64,000 nt of DNA from Marivirga arenosa (GTDB lineage Bacteria > Bacteroidota > Bacteroidia > Cytophagales > Cyclobacteriaceae): assembly GCF_030503895.2 (NCBI RefSeq), contig NZ_CP129970.2:1118001-1182000 (forward strand). The letters run 5' to 3'. Position numbers and translations under genes: made by a program. Below, piece after piece: positions 37,026 to 46,288 of this stretch (positions are counted from its first letter, which is position 1; every line of letters begins with the position of its first letter). The notes beneath the pieces are model-generated. The model was not told where the DNA came from and made no database searches. It was given only the letters and a program-made list of their open reading frames with translations.

Positions 37026-37612
37026 AAAAAATAGGCATCACAGGGGGAATTGGAGCAGGTAAAAGCTTGATATGTGAAGTCTTTAATCTTTTAGGGGTTC
37101 CGAATTATCCTGCAGATTATAGGGCCAAATGGCTACAATCAAATGACCCTGAACTCAAAAAACTGATTGTTATAAACTTTGGCAATGAAGCGTATTTAAA
37201 CAATGGTGAATTAAATAGAGAATATTTAAGTAAAGCCGTATTTAATGATGATAAAAAATTAAAAACCTTAAATGGTTTAGTTCACCCTGCAGTAGCAAAA
37301 GACTTTGAATATTGGTGTGACAAGCATTCCGATAAAGCTTATGTATTGAAAGAAGCAGCTCTATTATATGAAACAGGTTCATATAAACAATTAGATGCTA
37401 CTATAAATGTACACGCCAATCAGGAATTAAGGATAGAACGAACTCTAAAAAGAGACCCACAACGCACTAAAGAAAGTGTTCTATCCATCATGAACAAACA
37501 ATTCTCTGATCAAAAAAGATTAAACTTAGCTGACCATATCATTTATAATGATGAAAGTAGATCTGTGATTCTGCAAGTAATAAAACTACATGAGGAATTA
37601 GTAAACTTATAA
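37022..37612 (+). CDS. coaE: Dephospho-CoA kinase
   Basis: A 196-residue P-loop kinase for the last step of coenzyme A synthesis: phosphorylation of dephospho-CoA at the 3' hydroxyl of ribose. The P-loop is GGIGAGKS (8-15). PADYRAK, LVHPAV and KEAALLYETG follow as in other CoaE proteins, and the lid region has RTLKRDPQRTKE. It overlaps the ybbR-like gene by 4 bases (ATGA) and is the last gene of the nusB run. Confidence 0.95.
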   Translation: MKKIGITGGIGAGKSLICEVFNLLGVPNYPADYRAKWLQSNDPELKKLIVINFGNEAYLNNGELNREYLSKAVFNDDKKLKTLNGLVHPAVAKDFEYWCDKHSDKAYVLKEAALLYETGSYKQLDATINVHANQELRIERTLKRDPQRTKESVLSIMNKQFSDQKRLNLADHIIYNDESRSVILQVIKLHEELVNL

Positions 37613-37827
37613 TAAAAGCATCCACAAAATATTCCTCACTTCTACCTTAGAAGCTCTGATTATTTAGTTGAGAGTTCTTAAATTTAATGCTAAATCATAG
37701 AAAATATTGAAAGAGATATAGGGCAATATATTCACTAGTATTAAACTCGCCTTTTTAGATAATCTTAAAACAATAGTTAGTACTATATATATTCTAATAA
37801 GAGTATTATTGTTATATTTATCTTTTT

Positions 37828-40083
37828 ATGAAAGCTTATTTCCCCATCATAATATTCTTATTATTTGCCCATTCGCTATCGTCTCAAAATATCGATAGTT
37901 TAGAAAATCTCCTTACATCTAATTTAAATAAACCCGATAAAATAAATGTATTAATAAGTCTATGTGAAGAATATAGAACATCAGATCCTAATTCCATGCG
38001 GCTTTATGCTGAAGAACTTATTACTTTATCAGACGGGGATTCTTCTACAAATAGTTTTGCTTGGGCACAATATTATCTAGGTGACTACTATTATATCGTA
38101 GATGAATCTAATCAGACAGAAAAATATTTTCTTTCTGCATACGAAATTTTTAAAAATAGAGAAAATGCTATTGGAGCATCAAAAGCCGCAGCATCATTAG
38201 CCAACATTTACTTTTTCTTCGATCGTTATAAAACTTCTCTTAGTTTTGCAGAGTCTGCCTTAGATTTAGCATATCAAACTAATAATAAAGAGCTCCAGTC
38301 TAACCTTCTTTCACTTATGTGTGATATATACACTTATATGGAGCAGTATAATCTTGCTATCCAGCATTGTGTTCAATCCCTAAAAATTAAGGAAGAGCTT
38401 AAGATGGTAAAAGGTAAAGAGGTGACCATGAACTCTATTGGACTTATATACCAAGAGTTAGGCTCCTATAAAAAAGCTGAAGAGTATTTATTTAAGGCAT
38501 TAAAATTAGCCGAAAAAAATGCTCAACCCTATAATATAGCCACAACTTACAGCAATATTGGCAATTACTTTCTAGTAATAGGTGAGACTGAAAAAGCACT
38601 ACAGAACTTCCAAAACGCTATGCAGATCGATTCAGTAAGCCAAGATAAAATCGGTCTAGCATACTCTTTCTTTGATATCGGCAAAATATATGTAATCAAT
38701 AAGCAATTTGATGAAGCTTTAAGCTACTTAAACAAAGCTCAGGTTTTAGCAGCATCACAAAATATGCCTGAACTACTAGCAAGAATAGGTATTGAAAAAG
38801 GTGAGGTTTTCACATCAAGATCTGAGTATCAGAAATCAGTTAGCGTTATAAAAAATAGTATTAGTATAGCTCAAAAAATTAATTCAACTCCAATACTTAA
38901 GGATTGCTATCAGGATCTCTCAAAAATTTATGATGAAATGGGAGATAAAAACAATGCTCTTATCTATATGAAGCTTTATATGCTTGAATCTGAAAGAAAA
39001 TATAAAGCTGAAAACATTAAATCTATTGCGGAAATAGAGGCTATTTATAAAATCGACCAGAAAGAGCAAGAAATTGATCTGTTAAAAAAAGATAATGCTA
39101 TTAAAGAACTCAGAGCCGAACAGAGAACATTTTTCATAGCAGCATTAGGTATTGGTCTTGTCTTATTAATTATTCTCATCATCATTTTATACAGTCGTAA
39201 TAAAATAAAAAATAGAACCAACCAAGCCTTAAGAGAACAGAACAGTGCAATCCAGGAACAAAAAGAAGAAATTGAAAGTCAGAAAGAAGAATTAGCAGAG
39301 ACCAGTCATAAACTTAGTATACAAAATAGACAGATTACAGACAGCATCAATTACGCAAAGCAGATTCAAGATTCATTATTACCTCAAGTACAAACCATAA
39401 AAGAGTCTTTTCCAGAATCATTCATATTTTATAGAGCTAGAGATATCGTAAGTGGAGATTTTTATTGGTACACAAAAATTGAAAACAAGGTCGCTATTGC
39501 TTTGGTAGATTGTACAGGTCATGGAGTGCCTGGTGCATTTATGACAGTTTTAGCTAATTCATTGTTGAATCAAATTGTGATTGAAACCGGAATTACTTCA
39601 CCTGACTTAATTGTATCACTCTTAGACCAAAAAATACAGCAAAATCTTCATCAGGAAAACATCAACAGCTCTAATACGGATGGATTAGACATAGGCCTAT
39701 TGATGATTGATAAAAAAAAGAAAACCTTAGAATTTACAGGTACCAAAATTCCTTTGTATTTGTATCAAAATTCAGATATTACAATTATAGAACCAGATCG
39801 AAATAGCGTTGGAAGCACACAACTTTCTGAAAAAGATTTTACAAAAAAGGAAATTAAATATAATGAGGGAGATATCATTTATTTAAGCTCAGATGGATAT
39901 CAAGATCAATTTGGCGGAAGCAGGAATAAGAAATATATGAAAAGTAATTTTCGTTTATTACTTGAGAAGATTGCTCAAAAGCCGATTTATGAACAAGAAT
40001 CATTAATTGAAAAAGAATTTATAAATTGGAGAGGAAGCACACCACAAACTGATGATATATTAGTGATTGGGCTTAAACTATAA
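37828..40083 (+). CDS. TPR-containing SpoIIE-type (PP2C) sensor phosphatase
   Basis: A 751-residue envelope protein. Signal peptide is about 1-19. About 20-400 holds at least six tetratricopeptide repeats (ATTYSNIGNYFLVIGETEKAL, for example). One membrane helix lies near 423-447. About 455-510 is a Gln/Glu-rich coiled coil. The C-terminal cytoplasmic SpoIIE/PP2C domain (about 520-751) has the Asp residues for Mn or Mg in SGDFYW, DCTGHGVPGAFM, NTDGLDIG and LSSDGYQDQFGG. It should dephosphorylate a protein, typically an anti-sigma-factor antagonist, in response to a periplasmic cue. The K+-channel gene follows after 2 bases. Confidence 0.9.
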   Translation: MKAYFPIIIFLLFAHSLSSQNIDSLENLLTSNLNKPDKINVLISLCEEYRTSDPNSMRLYAEELITLSDGDSSTNSFAWAQYYLGDYYYIVDESNQTEKYFLSAYEIFKNRENAIGASKAAASLANIYFFFDRYKTSLSFAESALDLAYQTNNKELQSNLLSLMCDIYTYMEQYNLAIQHCVQSLKIKEELKMVKGKEVTMNSIGLIYQELGSYKKAEEYLFKALKLAEKNAQPYNIATTYSNIGNYFLVIGETEKALQNFQNAMQIDSVSQDKIGLAYSFFDIGKIYVINKQFDEALSYLNKAQVLAASQNMPELLARIGIEKGEVFTSRSEYQKSVSVIKNSISIAQKINSTPILKDCYQDLSKIYDEMGDKNNALIYMKLYMLESERKYKAENIKSIAEIEAIYKIDQKEQEIDLLKKDNAIKELRAEQRTFFIAALGIGLVLLIILIIILYSRNKIKNRTNQALREQNSAIQEQKEEIESQKEELAETSHKLSIQNRQITDSINYAKQIQDSLLPQVQTIKESFPESFIFYRARDIVSGDFYWYTKIENKVAIALVDCTGHGVPGAFMTVLANSLLNQIVIETGITSPDLIVSLLDQKIQQNLHQENINSSNTDGLDIGLLMIDKKKKTLEFTGTKIPLYLYQNSDITIIEPDRNSVGSTQLSEKDFTKKEIKYNEGDIIYLSSDGYQDQFGGSRNKKYMKSNFRLLLEKIAQKPIYEQESLIEKEFINWRGSTPQTDDILVIGLKL

Positions 40084-40085
40084 CA

Positions 40086-41141
40086 ATGAGCTTTAGAAGT
40101 TATAAAAGACTTATCTATTATCTGATTGCCTTCTTAGCAATTTTCTTATTCCTAGTATTTAATCTATTAGAATTTGAGTTACGCTCTGAGGAAGGGGAAA
40201 TTGAGACATTATCAGATGCATTTTGGTACTCAATTGTCACTTTAACTACTGTTGGCTATGGTGATATGGTTCCCACCTCAACTGGCGGAAGAGCAATTGG
40301 TTATATTCTAATATTTTTGAGTTTAGGAGTATACGGTCTATTAATTGGTCAAATCTCAACCATTATGGCAAATATTAAAGAACATAAAAAACTGGGTATG
40401 TACGGAACAAATTTTGAAGATCATATAGTAGTAATTGGTTGGACACATTTTGGTAAAACCGTTATCGATCAATTAATAAAAGCAGGAAGAAAAGTAGCTA
40501 TTGTTACCAGGAATAGAGACAACATTGACCTACTTAAGGAGCTTTATCAAAACAAAAACCTGTTTGTATTATACTCTGATTACGAAAATTTTGAATTACT
40601 AGAAAAGGTAAATATTCAGAAGTCAAATACAGTTTTTATAAACCTAGAGGATGATACTGAAAAATTAGTATACATACTAAATCTTAAAAAGGAATACTCA
40701 GGCTTAAACTTCATAGTAACACTTGAAAACTCGAATCTTAAGCAAACATTCATAAGTGCTGGAGTAACTCATGCCATTTCACGTAATGAAATTGCAAGCA
40801 GGCTGCTAGCAAGCTATATGTTTGAGCCCGATGTAGCGCTGTATTCTGAAGAGATTTTGGCCTATCCTACCAACGATGAAGAGTATGATATGAAGCAGTT
40901 TAAAGTGCTTGAAAAAAACCCCTATAACGGCCAGGAGTACAATAAAGTGTTTTTTGAATTGAAGAAAAATGAGAATGTGATCCTTATGGGCTTGGTAAGA
41001 GTGGAAGAAGGAAAAAGAACAGCTTACAAAAATCCAGCTGATAATTTCAAAATACGAACTGGTGATTATTTAATAATGCTGATGAATCAGAAAACTCAGA
41101 GAAGTATAAAAAGAGTTTTTAATTTAGAGGAAGGTGTTTAA
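40086..41141 (+). CDS. Potassium channel with RCK/TrkA domains
   Basis: A 351-residue ion channel of the two-helix type. The first helix is about 9-29, the pore helix and filter are TLTTVGYGDM (about 53-62), and the second helix is about 73-94. A cytoplasmic RCK N-domain (HIVVIGWTHFGKTVIDQL, about 112-230) and a TrkA-C-like end (YLIMLMNQ) follow. This is the MthK/KefC-like layout for ligand-gated K+ flow. Its ATG is 2 bases after the stop of the TPR/SpoIIE phosphatase gene, so the two are almost certainly co-expressed. Confidence 0.92.
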   Translation: MSFRSYKRLIYYLIAFLAIFLFLVFNLLEFELRSEEGEIETLSDAFWYSIVTLTTVGYGDMVPTSTGGRAIGYILIFLSLGVYGLLIGQISTIMANIKEHKKLGMYGTNFEDHIVVIGWTHFGKTVIDQLIKAGRKVAIVTRNRDNIDLLKELYQNKNLFVLYSDYENFELLEKVNIQKSNTVFINLEDDTEKLVYILNLKKEYSGLNFIVTLENSNLKQTFISAGVTHAISRNEIASRLLASYMFEPDVALYSEEILAYPTNDEEYDMKQFKVLEKNPYNGQEYNKVFFELKKNENVILMGLVRVEEGKRTAYKNPADNFKIRTGDYLIMLMNQKTQRSIKRVFNLEEGV

Positions 41142-41143
41142 AT

Positions 41144-41365
41144 CTATACTTCTAACTCGTAGAATTCAAAATCCTTTCCTTTACCGTAGGCAGTTAATTC
41201 ACTTAAATTAAAGGCTTCAAGCGTATTTAAATCTTTACATTCAAAATCTTTATATCCTGTAGCCTTAGTCACCGTAAATTCATGAACTTCTCCAAAGTTC
41301 ACCAGATAATAATCTTTCCCGACCCTTACAGTTTCAATTGATATTGACATTCTATAATTACTCAT
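41144..41365 (-). CDS. Small conserved-looking hypothetical protein
   Basis: A 73-residue acidic soluble protein, rich in strands and aromatics (DYYLVNFGEVHEF, GKDFEFYELEV). No motif is recognised. It is convergent with the K+ channel gene with only 2 bases between the stops, and the 5-FTHF cyclo-ligase gene starts the next unit downstream of its own start. Codon use and amino-acid composition look like a real gene. Function unknown. Confidence 0.6.
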   Translation of the reverse strand: MSNYRMSISIETVRVGKDYYLVNFGEVHEFTVTKATGYKDFECKDLNTLEAFNLSELTAYGKGKDFEFYELEV

Positions 41366-41456
41366 TAAATTTTCATTCCTATGAACTAAGACAATTTTTT
41401 AAAGTTTCAATTTATTTGAGAAATCGGGTTGAAATAGTAATTCTATAATATGAAAA

Positions 41457-42032
41457 TCAATTGATTTTTAATCGCTCAAAAGGAGTGATCATATAATCCA
41501 TTGGAACATCATATTGATTTATGAATTTTTCACCTTCCAAAAGTGGCCCAAGATTGATTCCGATAAATTTAGTATTGGCACTACATTGGCTTAAAAATCT
41601 ATCATAATATCCTTTACCGTAACCTATTCTATGTCCACTTTTAGTTCCAATAATCATGGGAACCAATACACAATCAATATCTTTCAATGAAAACTGATTG
41701 CAATCTTGAGGTTCAGGGATTCCCCACTCATTCGTGATAAAAGTAGTAGTATTATGTATCTGAAAATGATATAACTTCGTGCTATTTAAATCTGTAATGC
41801 TAGTGATGGTATTGATTTGTGGTTTTTTAGTCCATAAATACTTTATGAACTGAAATACATCTGGTTCATTATTTTTAACAATTGGGATAAAAGTATGTAC
41901 ACTCTTAAATGGATGTTCATTAAAGAAATCTACCAATTGACCATAGAGCAAAATATTTCTTCTTTCATATTCTGCTTCACTCAAAAATTTTCTTTTCTCT
42001 AAATAAACTTTTCGAAGCGTTTTTTTATCCAT
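41457..42032 (-). CDS. 5-formyltetrahydrofolate cyclo-ligase
   Basis: A 191-residue enzyme that converts 5-formyl-THF to 5,10-methenyl-THF with ATP. Landmarks are the N-terminal KKTLRKVYLEKRKFLS, FIPIVKNNEPD in the substrate region, and the nucleotide-binding GHRIGYGKGYYDRFL (about 146-160). Its start overlaps the end of bshC by 8 bases, so the two are coupled. The fhs gene at 57.5 kb is a second folate one-carbon enzyme in the window, but not linked. Confidence 0.93.
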   Translation of the reverse strand: MDKKTLRKVYLEKRKFLSEAEYERRNILLYGQLVDFFNEHPFKSVHTFIPIVKNNEPDVFQFIKYLWTKKPQINTITSITDLNSTKLYHFQIHNTTTFITNEWGIPEPQDCNQFSLKDIDCVLVPMIIGTKSGHRIGYGKGYYDRFLSQCSANTKFIGINLGPLLEGEKFINQYDVPMDYMITPFERLKIN

Positions 42033-43590
42033 CCCATCTCATTATATGGAATTGCAAATTAAATGGATCAAAAGCCTTTAACAATCCTTTAATAAATTGA
42101 GAGTCGGCTTTGAAGAATGGAAGAAAGTTCTCTTTTCTTTCCTGCAAACCATTTGAAGGAAATAAATAATCCTTCACTTCATCCGTCTGTCTCATTTTAT
42201 CAGCATGCTTGCGCTTTTCTGCTGCCATCATTTTCTTCTCAATCTTATCGATTGAGTTGCTGATTTTTTCTGTTTCTGCCTCTGTCATTTGTGAGAGCGT
42301 AACATCAACGTCTCTAGCATACTGTTTTATATCCGCGAGTAATTGCTTCAATTGCTGACGCTCATCATTTAAATTTAATTTTACAGAAGTGATTCTTTTT
42401 GTGATTTGCTTCTTCAACTCCTCCCTTTCAGTAAACAAATCAACATCTGCCAATTTTAATTTTTTAATTTTATGACGTATTACATTTGGTATAATCATCC
42501 CGAAATTTCTAGGCAATAATATTGGGAAAGGAACTTTAAAGTACTCAAAAACTGGTTTCAATTGAAGCCAATAAGCTACTTCTGCGGGACCTCCAGTATA
42601 GGCTAAATTAGGAAGGATACACTCCTGGTATAATGGTCTTAAAATAACATTGGGGCTAAATCGCTCAGGGTACTGATCAATCTCTGCTTTTATTTCAGTT
42701 TCACTAAATTGAATATCCGTTTCTAGTACTTTATAAACACCCTCCTCTTTCACTATTCTTTCTCTAACTCCATCTTTGAGATAAAAGAAATTAATCTCTC
42801 TAGGAAAAGATTGTGTTTTATATCCAATATTATCTAGAGCTTGAGAACGCTCTTCCACTAATTGATTAGCAGTATTTTTTATAACATCATCTTCTATAAC
42901 ATGCTTGAATTCAGATTTTAAATCATGATCATCTGCATCTATTACTACCAATCCGTATTCACCATAAATAGCATTTACATACGCTCGAACAGCATCTGCT
43001 AAGTTTTCAGCATTGGAATACGCTTTATCAAAAATACTTCCTTCTCCAGCAATTTCTTTTGCTAGTTCGGGCAGACCATCAATTGCCATTCTGCCAACGG
43101 CACCAGTCTGCTCAGTATTCCATTTGTATTTCTTCCCTTCAATTTGAATAGATTTGATTTCATCTAAATCATGATCTTCAGAAGCCATCCAATATACTGG
43201 TACAAAATTATAATCCGGATATTTTGCCTTTAATTGCTTACAAGCATTAATAACCGTTATAATTTTAAAGTGGAAATATAATGGCCCTGTAAATACATTC
43301 AACTGATGTCCAGTAGTCAAGGTGAAAGTTTTTGAATCAGATAAACTCTTAATGTTATCCTGTACTAACTCCTCAAGCTGTTCAACAGTCTGATATTGTT
43401 TTTCTAAAACCTCGACTAATTTATCTCTATTGACAGAGCTCTCAGATTTTTCCTCTATTTGAGCTTGAAATGATTCAACATTTGGGTAGCGGTGGTAAAA
43501 ACTTTTTAATTCTTCTTTTTGCTTAATAAAATCATTAAAAATTGGCGCAAAAAGTCCAGTTTCAAAAAAATCAATACAGCCTACCTTCAT
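42025..43590 (-). CDS. bshC: Bacillithiol synthase, cysteine-adding enzyme
   Basis: A 521-residue enzyme that joins cysteine to glucosaminyl-malate, the last step of bacillithiol synthesis. Family pieces include FTLTTGHQLNVFTGPLYF (about 90-107), VPVYWMASEDHDLDEI, and LRPLYQECILPNLAYTGGPAEVAYW (split over about 325-350), followed by a long coiled coil (about 385-470). Full length. It lies between rimO (11 bases) and 5-FTHF cyclo-ligase (overlap), so the three make one operon. bshA and bshB are not in the window. Its presence suggests bacillithiol as the cell's thiol. Confidence 0.95.
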   Translation of the reverse strand: MKVGCIDFFETGLFAPIFNDFIKQKEELKSFYHRYPNVESFQAQIEEKSESSVNRDKLVEVLEKQYQTVEQLEELVQDNIKSLSDSKTFTLTTGHQLNVFTGPLYFHFKIITVINACKQLKAKYPDYNFVPVYWMASEDHDLDEIKSIQIEGKKYKWNTEQTGAVGRMAIDGLPELAKEIAGEGSIFDKAYSNAENLADAVRAYVNAIYGEYGLVVIDADDHDLKSEFKHVIEDDVIKNTANQLVEERSQALDNIGYKTQSFPREINFFYLKDGVRERIVKEEGVYKVLETDIQFSETEIKAEIDQYPERFSPNVILRPLYQECILPNLAYTGGPAEVAYWLQLKPVFEYFKVPFPILLPRNFGMIIPNVIRHKIKKLKLADVDLFTEREELKKQITKRITSVKLNLNDERQQLKQLLADIKQYARDVDVTLSQMTEAETEKISNSIDKIEKKMMAAEKRKHADKMRQTDEVKDYLFPSNGLQERKENFLPFFKADSQFIKGLLKAFDPFNLQFHIMRWDG

Positions 43591-43601
43591 ATTAAATATT
43601 A

Positions 43602-44912
43602 TTATTTCAATTTACCATATAAGTCAAACTCTGTAGCATCGGTAATTTCCACTTCTACAAAATCACCAATTCGTGCATAGCTTTCCGTTGCATCAATCAA
43701 TACTTCATTATCTACTTCAGGTGAATCATGTTCAGTTCTTCCAACAAAAAACCCACCTTCTTTTCTATCCACTAACACTTTGAATGACTTTCCTATTTTA
43801 GCTTGATTAAGCTCCTCAGAAATTTGAGTCTGTAATTCCATTACGGCATCCGCTCTTTCTTGTTTAATTTCATCCGGAACATCATCTTCAAAACTAAATG
43901 CATGCGTATTTTCTTCATGAGAATATGGAAAAACACCTAAGCGATCGAATCTTGTATTTCTTACAAAATCCATTAATTCCTGAAAATCTTCTTCCGTTTC
44001 ACCAGGATGGCCTGTTATTAAAGTAGTTCTTAATGCAATATTTGGAACTTTCTCTCTTATTTTTTCAATTAATGCTTCTTGCTTCTCGCGGGTTGTCCCT
44101 CTTCTCATTGCCTTCAGCATTTTGGTAGAACCATGCTGAAGCGGCATATCTAAATAATTACAGATATTATCTCTCTCAGCCATTACATCTAGAATATCTT
44201 CCGGGAAACCAGTTGGGAATGCATAATGTAATCTTATCCATTCTATGCCTTCCACATCAGATAGTTGGCGAAGCAATTCAGCCAAATTTCTTTTCTTGTA
44301 GATATCTAAACCATAGTAGGTAGAATCTTGAGCTATTAGTAATATTTCTTTAGTGCCATTTCTAGCCATATTTTGAGCCTCTTTTACTAGCTCTTCAATT
44401 GGTCGAGAAACATGTTTTCCACGCATTAATGGTATTGCACAGAAAGAACAAGGTCTATCACAACCTTCCGCTATTTTCATGTAGGCAAAATGGTTAGCTG
44501 TAGTGGTAATTCTTTCCCCCACTAATTCATGTTTATAATCCGCCTTGAATTTTTTGAGTAATAAAGGCAATTCCATAGTACCAAAAAAGGCATCAACTTG
44601 TGGAATTTCCTTTTCTAAATCGTCTCTGTAGCGTTGTGAAAGGCAGCCGGTCACATATAATTTCTCAATTAGGCCTTCTTCCTTGGCGTCAGCATATCGT
44701 AAAATAGTATCTATTGATTCCTGCTTTGCATTATCTATGAATCCACAGGTATTTACTACTATAATATTAGAATCATCCTTTTCGGATTCATGTGACACAT
44801 CTATATCGTTACCCCTAAGCTGGGTAATCATTACCTCAGAATCTACTAAGTTTTTTGAGCAGCCTAATGTGACTACATTTACCTTATCTTTCTTTAATCC
44901 TTTCGTCTTCAA
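43602..44912 (-). CDS. rimO: Ribosomal protein S12 methylthiotransferase RimO
   Basis: A 436-residue radical SAM enzyme that adds a methylthio group to an Asp of ribosomal protein S12. The N-terminal domain supplies the auxiliary [4Fe-4S] cluster (C18, C56, C90). The radical SAM cluster motif CDRPCSFC gives C151, C155 and C158. A C-terminal TRAM domain (about 370-436) binds RNA or protein. Length is normal. It is the first gene of the rimO-bshC-cyclo-ligase operon; in related genomes rimO commonly follows ftsY, but here two other genes stand between. Confidence 0.95.
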   Translation of the reverse strand: MKTKGLKKDKVNVVTLGCSKNLVDSEVMITQLRGNDIDVSHESEKDDSNIIVVNTCGFIDNAKQESIDTILRYADAKEEGLIEKLYVTGCLSQRYRDDLEKEIPQVDAFFGTMELPLLLKKFKADYKHELVGERITTTANHFAYMKIAEGCDRPCSFCAIPLMRGKHVSRPIEELVKEAQNMARNGTKEILLIAQDSTYYGLDIYKKRNLAELLRQLSDVEGIEWIRLHYAFPTGFPEDILDVMAERDNICNYLDMPLQHGSTKMLKAMRRGTTREKQEALIEKIREKVPNIALRTTLITGHPGETEEDFQELMDFVRNTRFDRLGVFPYSHEENTHAFSFEDDVPDEIKQERADAVMELQTQISEELNQAKIGKSFKVLVDRKEGGFFVGRTEHDSPEVDNEVLIDATESYARIGDFVEVEITDATEFDLYGKLK

Positions 44913-45019
44913 AATTTCTCCTCTTTAATATTGTACCCAAAAAATTACTCTTTGGCTTAAAATTTGTTTCATCTAGTATTCCAAAGAAGTAATTTTAAAA
45001 TAGGTTAAATTTAAAGATG

Positions 45020-45027
45020 CAAAGTTA
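45020..45027 (-). promoter_or_regulatory. Candidate -7 box for the rimO operon
   Basis: On the minus strand TAACTTTG matches TAnnTTTG, 107 bases before the rimO ATG. No -33 TTG at the preferred spacing. Confidence 0.33.
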
Positions 45028-45111
45028 ATCAATTATTAGAGGAATTGTTTTCATATGTGATGAATTGCACGCAATTATCTAATATTGGGTTTAGCTTGTC
45101 AGAATATTGAA

Positions 45112-45119
45112 TATCTTTG
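45112..45119 (+). promoter_or_regulatory. -7 box placed 7 bases before an ATG
   Basis: TATCTTTG is a perfect match to TAnnTTTG and is followed by CAGGCCA and then ATG at 45127. This argues against the in-frame ATG at 45085 as start and predicts a leaderless or nearly leaderless mRNA. TTG triplets upstream sit 13 or 24 bases away, neither optimal. Confidence 0.52.
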
Positions 45120-45126
45120 CAGGCCA

Positions 45127-45588
45127 ATGAAGTCAATGATCAAGAAAAGCATTCTAATAGCACTTATATTCAGCATTTTTGCTTGTGATGTAGATAGCAA
45201 CTGCAATACCTTAAATGTTGATTTTGTTACTTTTCAAACCTTTACAATAGAAGAAGGTGAAGAAGAACAAGTTCAAGTTATTTTCGATAGTATTGTTAGC
45301 CCTGAATCCGACAGCACATTTTTTCAAAGTGATACCTTAAGTATTTTTGAACTTCCACTTAATCCAGGGTCAAATCAAACCAGCTTTTACTTTTATTATG
45401 GCCCGTTTGTGGATAGCATTGAATTCAATTATGAAACAAGAAATGCTGTTGACTCTCCTGAATGTGGCATTGACTTAGAGTTTGTCGGTATGGATACTAC
45501 TTTCCAAACATTCGATTCATTAGTAATTGTAAATGATACTTTAAAAAGAACTGTAAATGCGCCTAATATTAAGCTTTATATTTTTTAG
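45127..45588 (+). CDS. DUF6452-type lipoprotein
   Basis: The start is placed at 45127 because an upstream in-frame ATG (45085) lies before the -7 box; 45136 is an alternative. The 153-residue product has a signal peptide with lipobox FACD. The mature part is beta-rich (CNTLNVDFVTFQTF, FYFYYGPFVDSIEFNYE) and includes a second Cys in DSPECGIDLEF. The gene order with a DUF6048 gene overlapping by 32 bases is the usual DUF6452-DUF6048 pair of Bacteroidota. Function unknown; an envelope role is inferred. Confidence 0.8.
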   Translation: MKSMIKKSILIALIFSIFACDVDSNCNTLNVDFVTFQTFTIEEGEEEQVQVIFDSIVSPESDSTFFQSDTLSIFELPLNPGSNQTSFYFYYGPFVDSIEFNYETRNAVDSPECGIDLEFVGMDTTFQTFDSLVIVNDTLKRTVNAPNIKLYIF

Positions 45589-46288
45589 TTTTTTGAGCGT
45601 TGCAGTTTTTGCTCAAGAAGCTACAGAACAGGAATCTGATTCTGTAAAAAAAGAACTTGCTAAAATCCAGAAGCCAAAAGTTCCTAAATCCTTTTATATC
45701 CCAACGGGCCTAAGAGTGGGAACGGATTTGGTTGCTTTAGGAGTCAATGCTTTTGGTGATAAACGTACACGTTACGAATTTCAAGGAGACATCGACTTTC
45801 ACAGAATTTATTTGGTAGGATCATATGGGATCAACGAATATCAAAACAGCGGTGAGGAATTTACTTACAGCAATGAAGGGAGTTATTACAGAATTGGTTT
45901 AGAAGCTGACTTCTTACAATATGACCCAGACCATAACACTTTAACATTCGGCTTAAGATATGCTAAATCTAATTTTTCTGAGACTTTAATTACCAATATC
46001 ACTAATCCTTTTTACGGATTATATGAAGAAAGCTTAACCAATAAAAATGTTAAGGCAAGCTGGATTGAAATGACTGCTGGGTTACGAGTAATGATTTTGA
46101 AAAACCTTTATATGGGGTATAACTTCAGAATACAGCTTAATCGAAGAATTGTAAATGCGGACCAATTCCGAACTTACGATATACCAGGTTTTGGCCGAGC
46201 AGAATTTGATAATCGCTGGACTTTCAATTACTATCTAGTATACAGAATTAAATGGAAAGAGAAAAAATTAATGGAAAAGCCTCGTTAA
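45557..46288 (+). CDS. DUF6048-type outer-membrane barrel protein
   Basis: A 243-residue exported protein: signal peptide 1-19 (VFAQ), a charged stretch KKELAKIQKPKVPKSFYIPTGLR spread over about 29-51, then alternating beta strands with aromatic ends (YLVGSYGINEY, LYMGYNFRIQLNRR, WTFNYYLVYRIKW), as in small outer-membrane barrels. It starts inside the DUF6452 gene in another frame, so both come from one mRNA. Its stop overlaps the stop of the convergent ftsY gene. Function unknown. Confidence 0.8.
   Translation: MRLILSFIFFSFLSVAVFAQEATEQESDSVKKELAKIQKPKVPKSFYIPTGLRVGTDLVALGVNAFGDKRTRYEFQGDIDFHRIYLVGSYGINEYQNSGEEFTYSNEGSYYRIGLEADFLQYDPDHNTLTFGLRYAKSNFSETLITNITNPFYGLYEESLTNKNVKASWIEMTAGLRVMILKNLYMGYNFRIQLNRRIVNADQFRTYDIPGFGRAEFDNRWTFNYYLVYRIKWKEKKLMEKPR

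Noticed and set aside
37613-37827. Possible regulatory RNA before the TPR/SpoIIE gene
   Set aside because: Only A/T-rich sequence with no stable stem or convincing promoter could be read.
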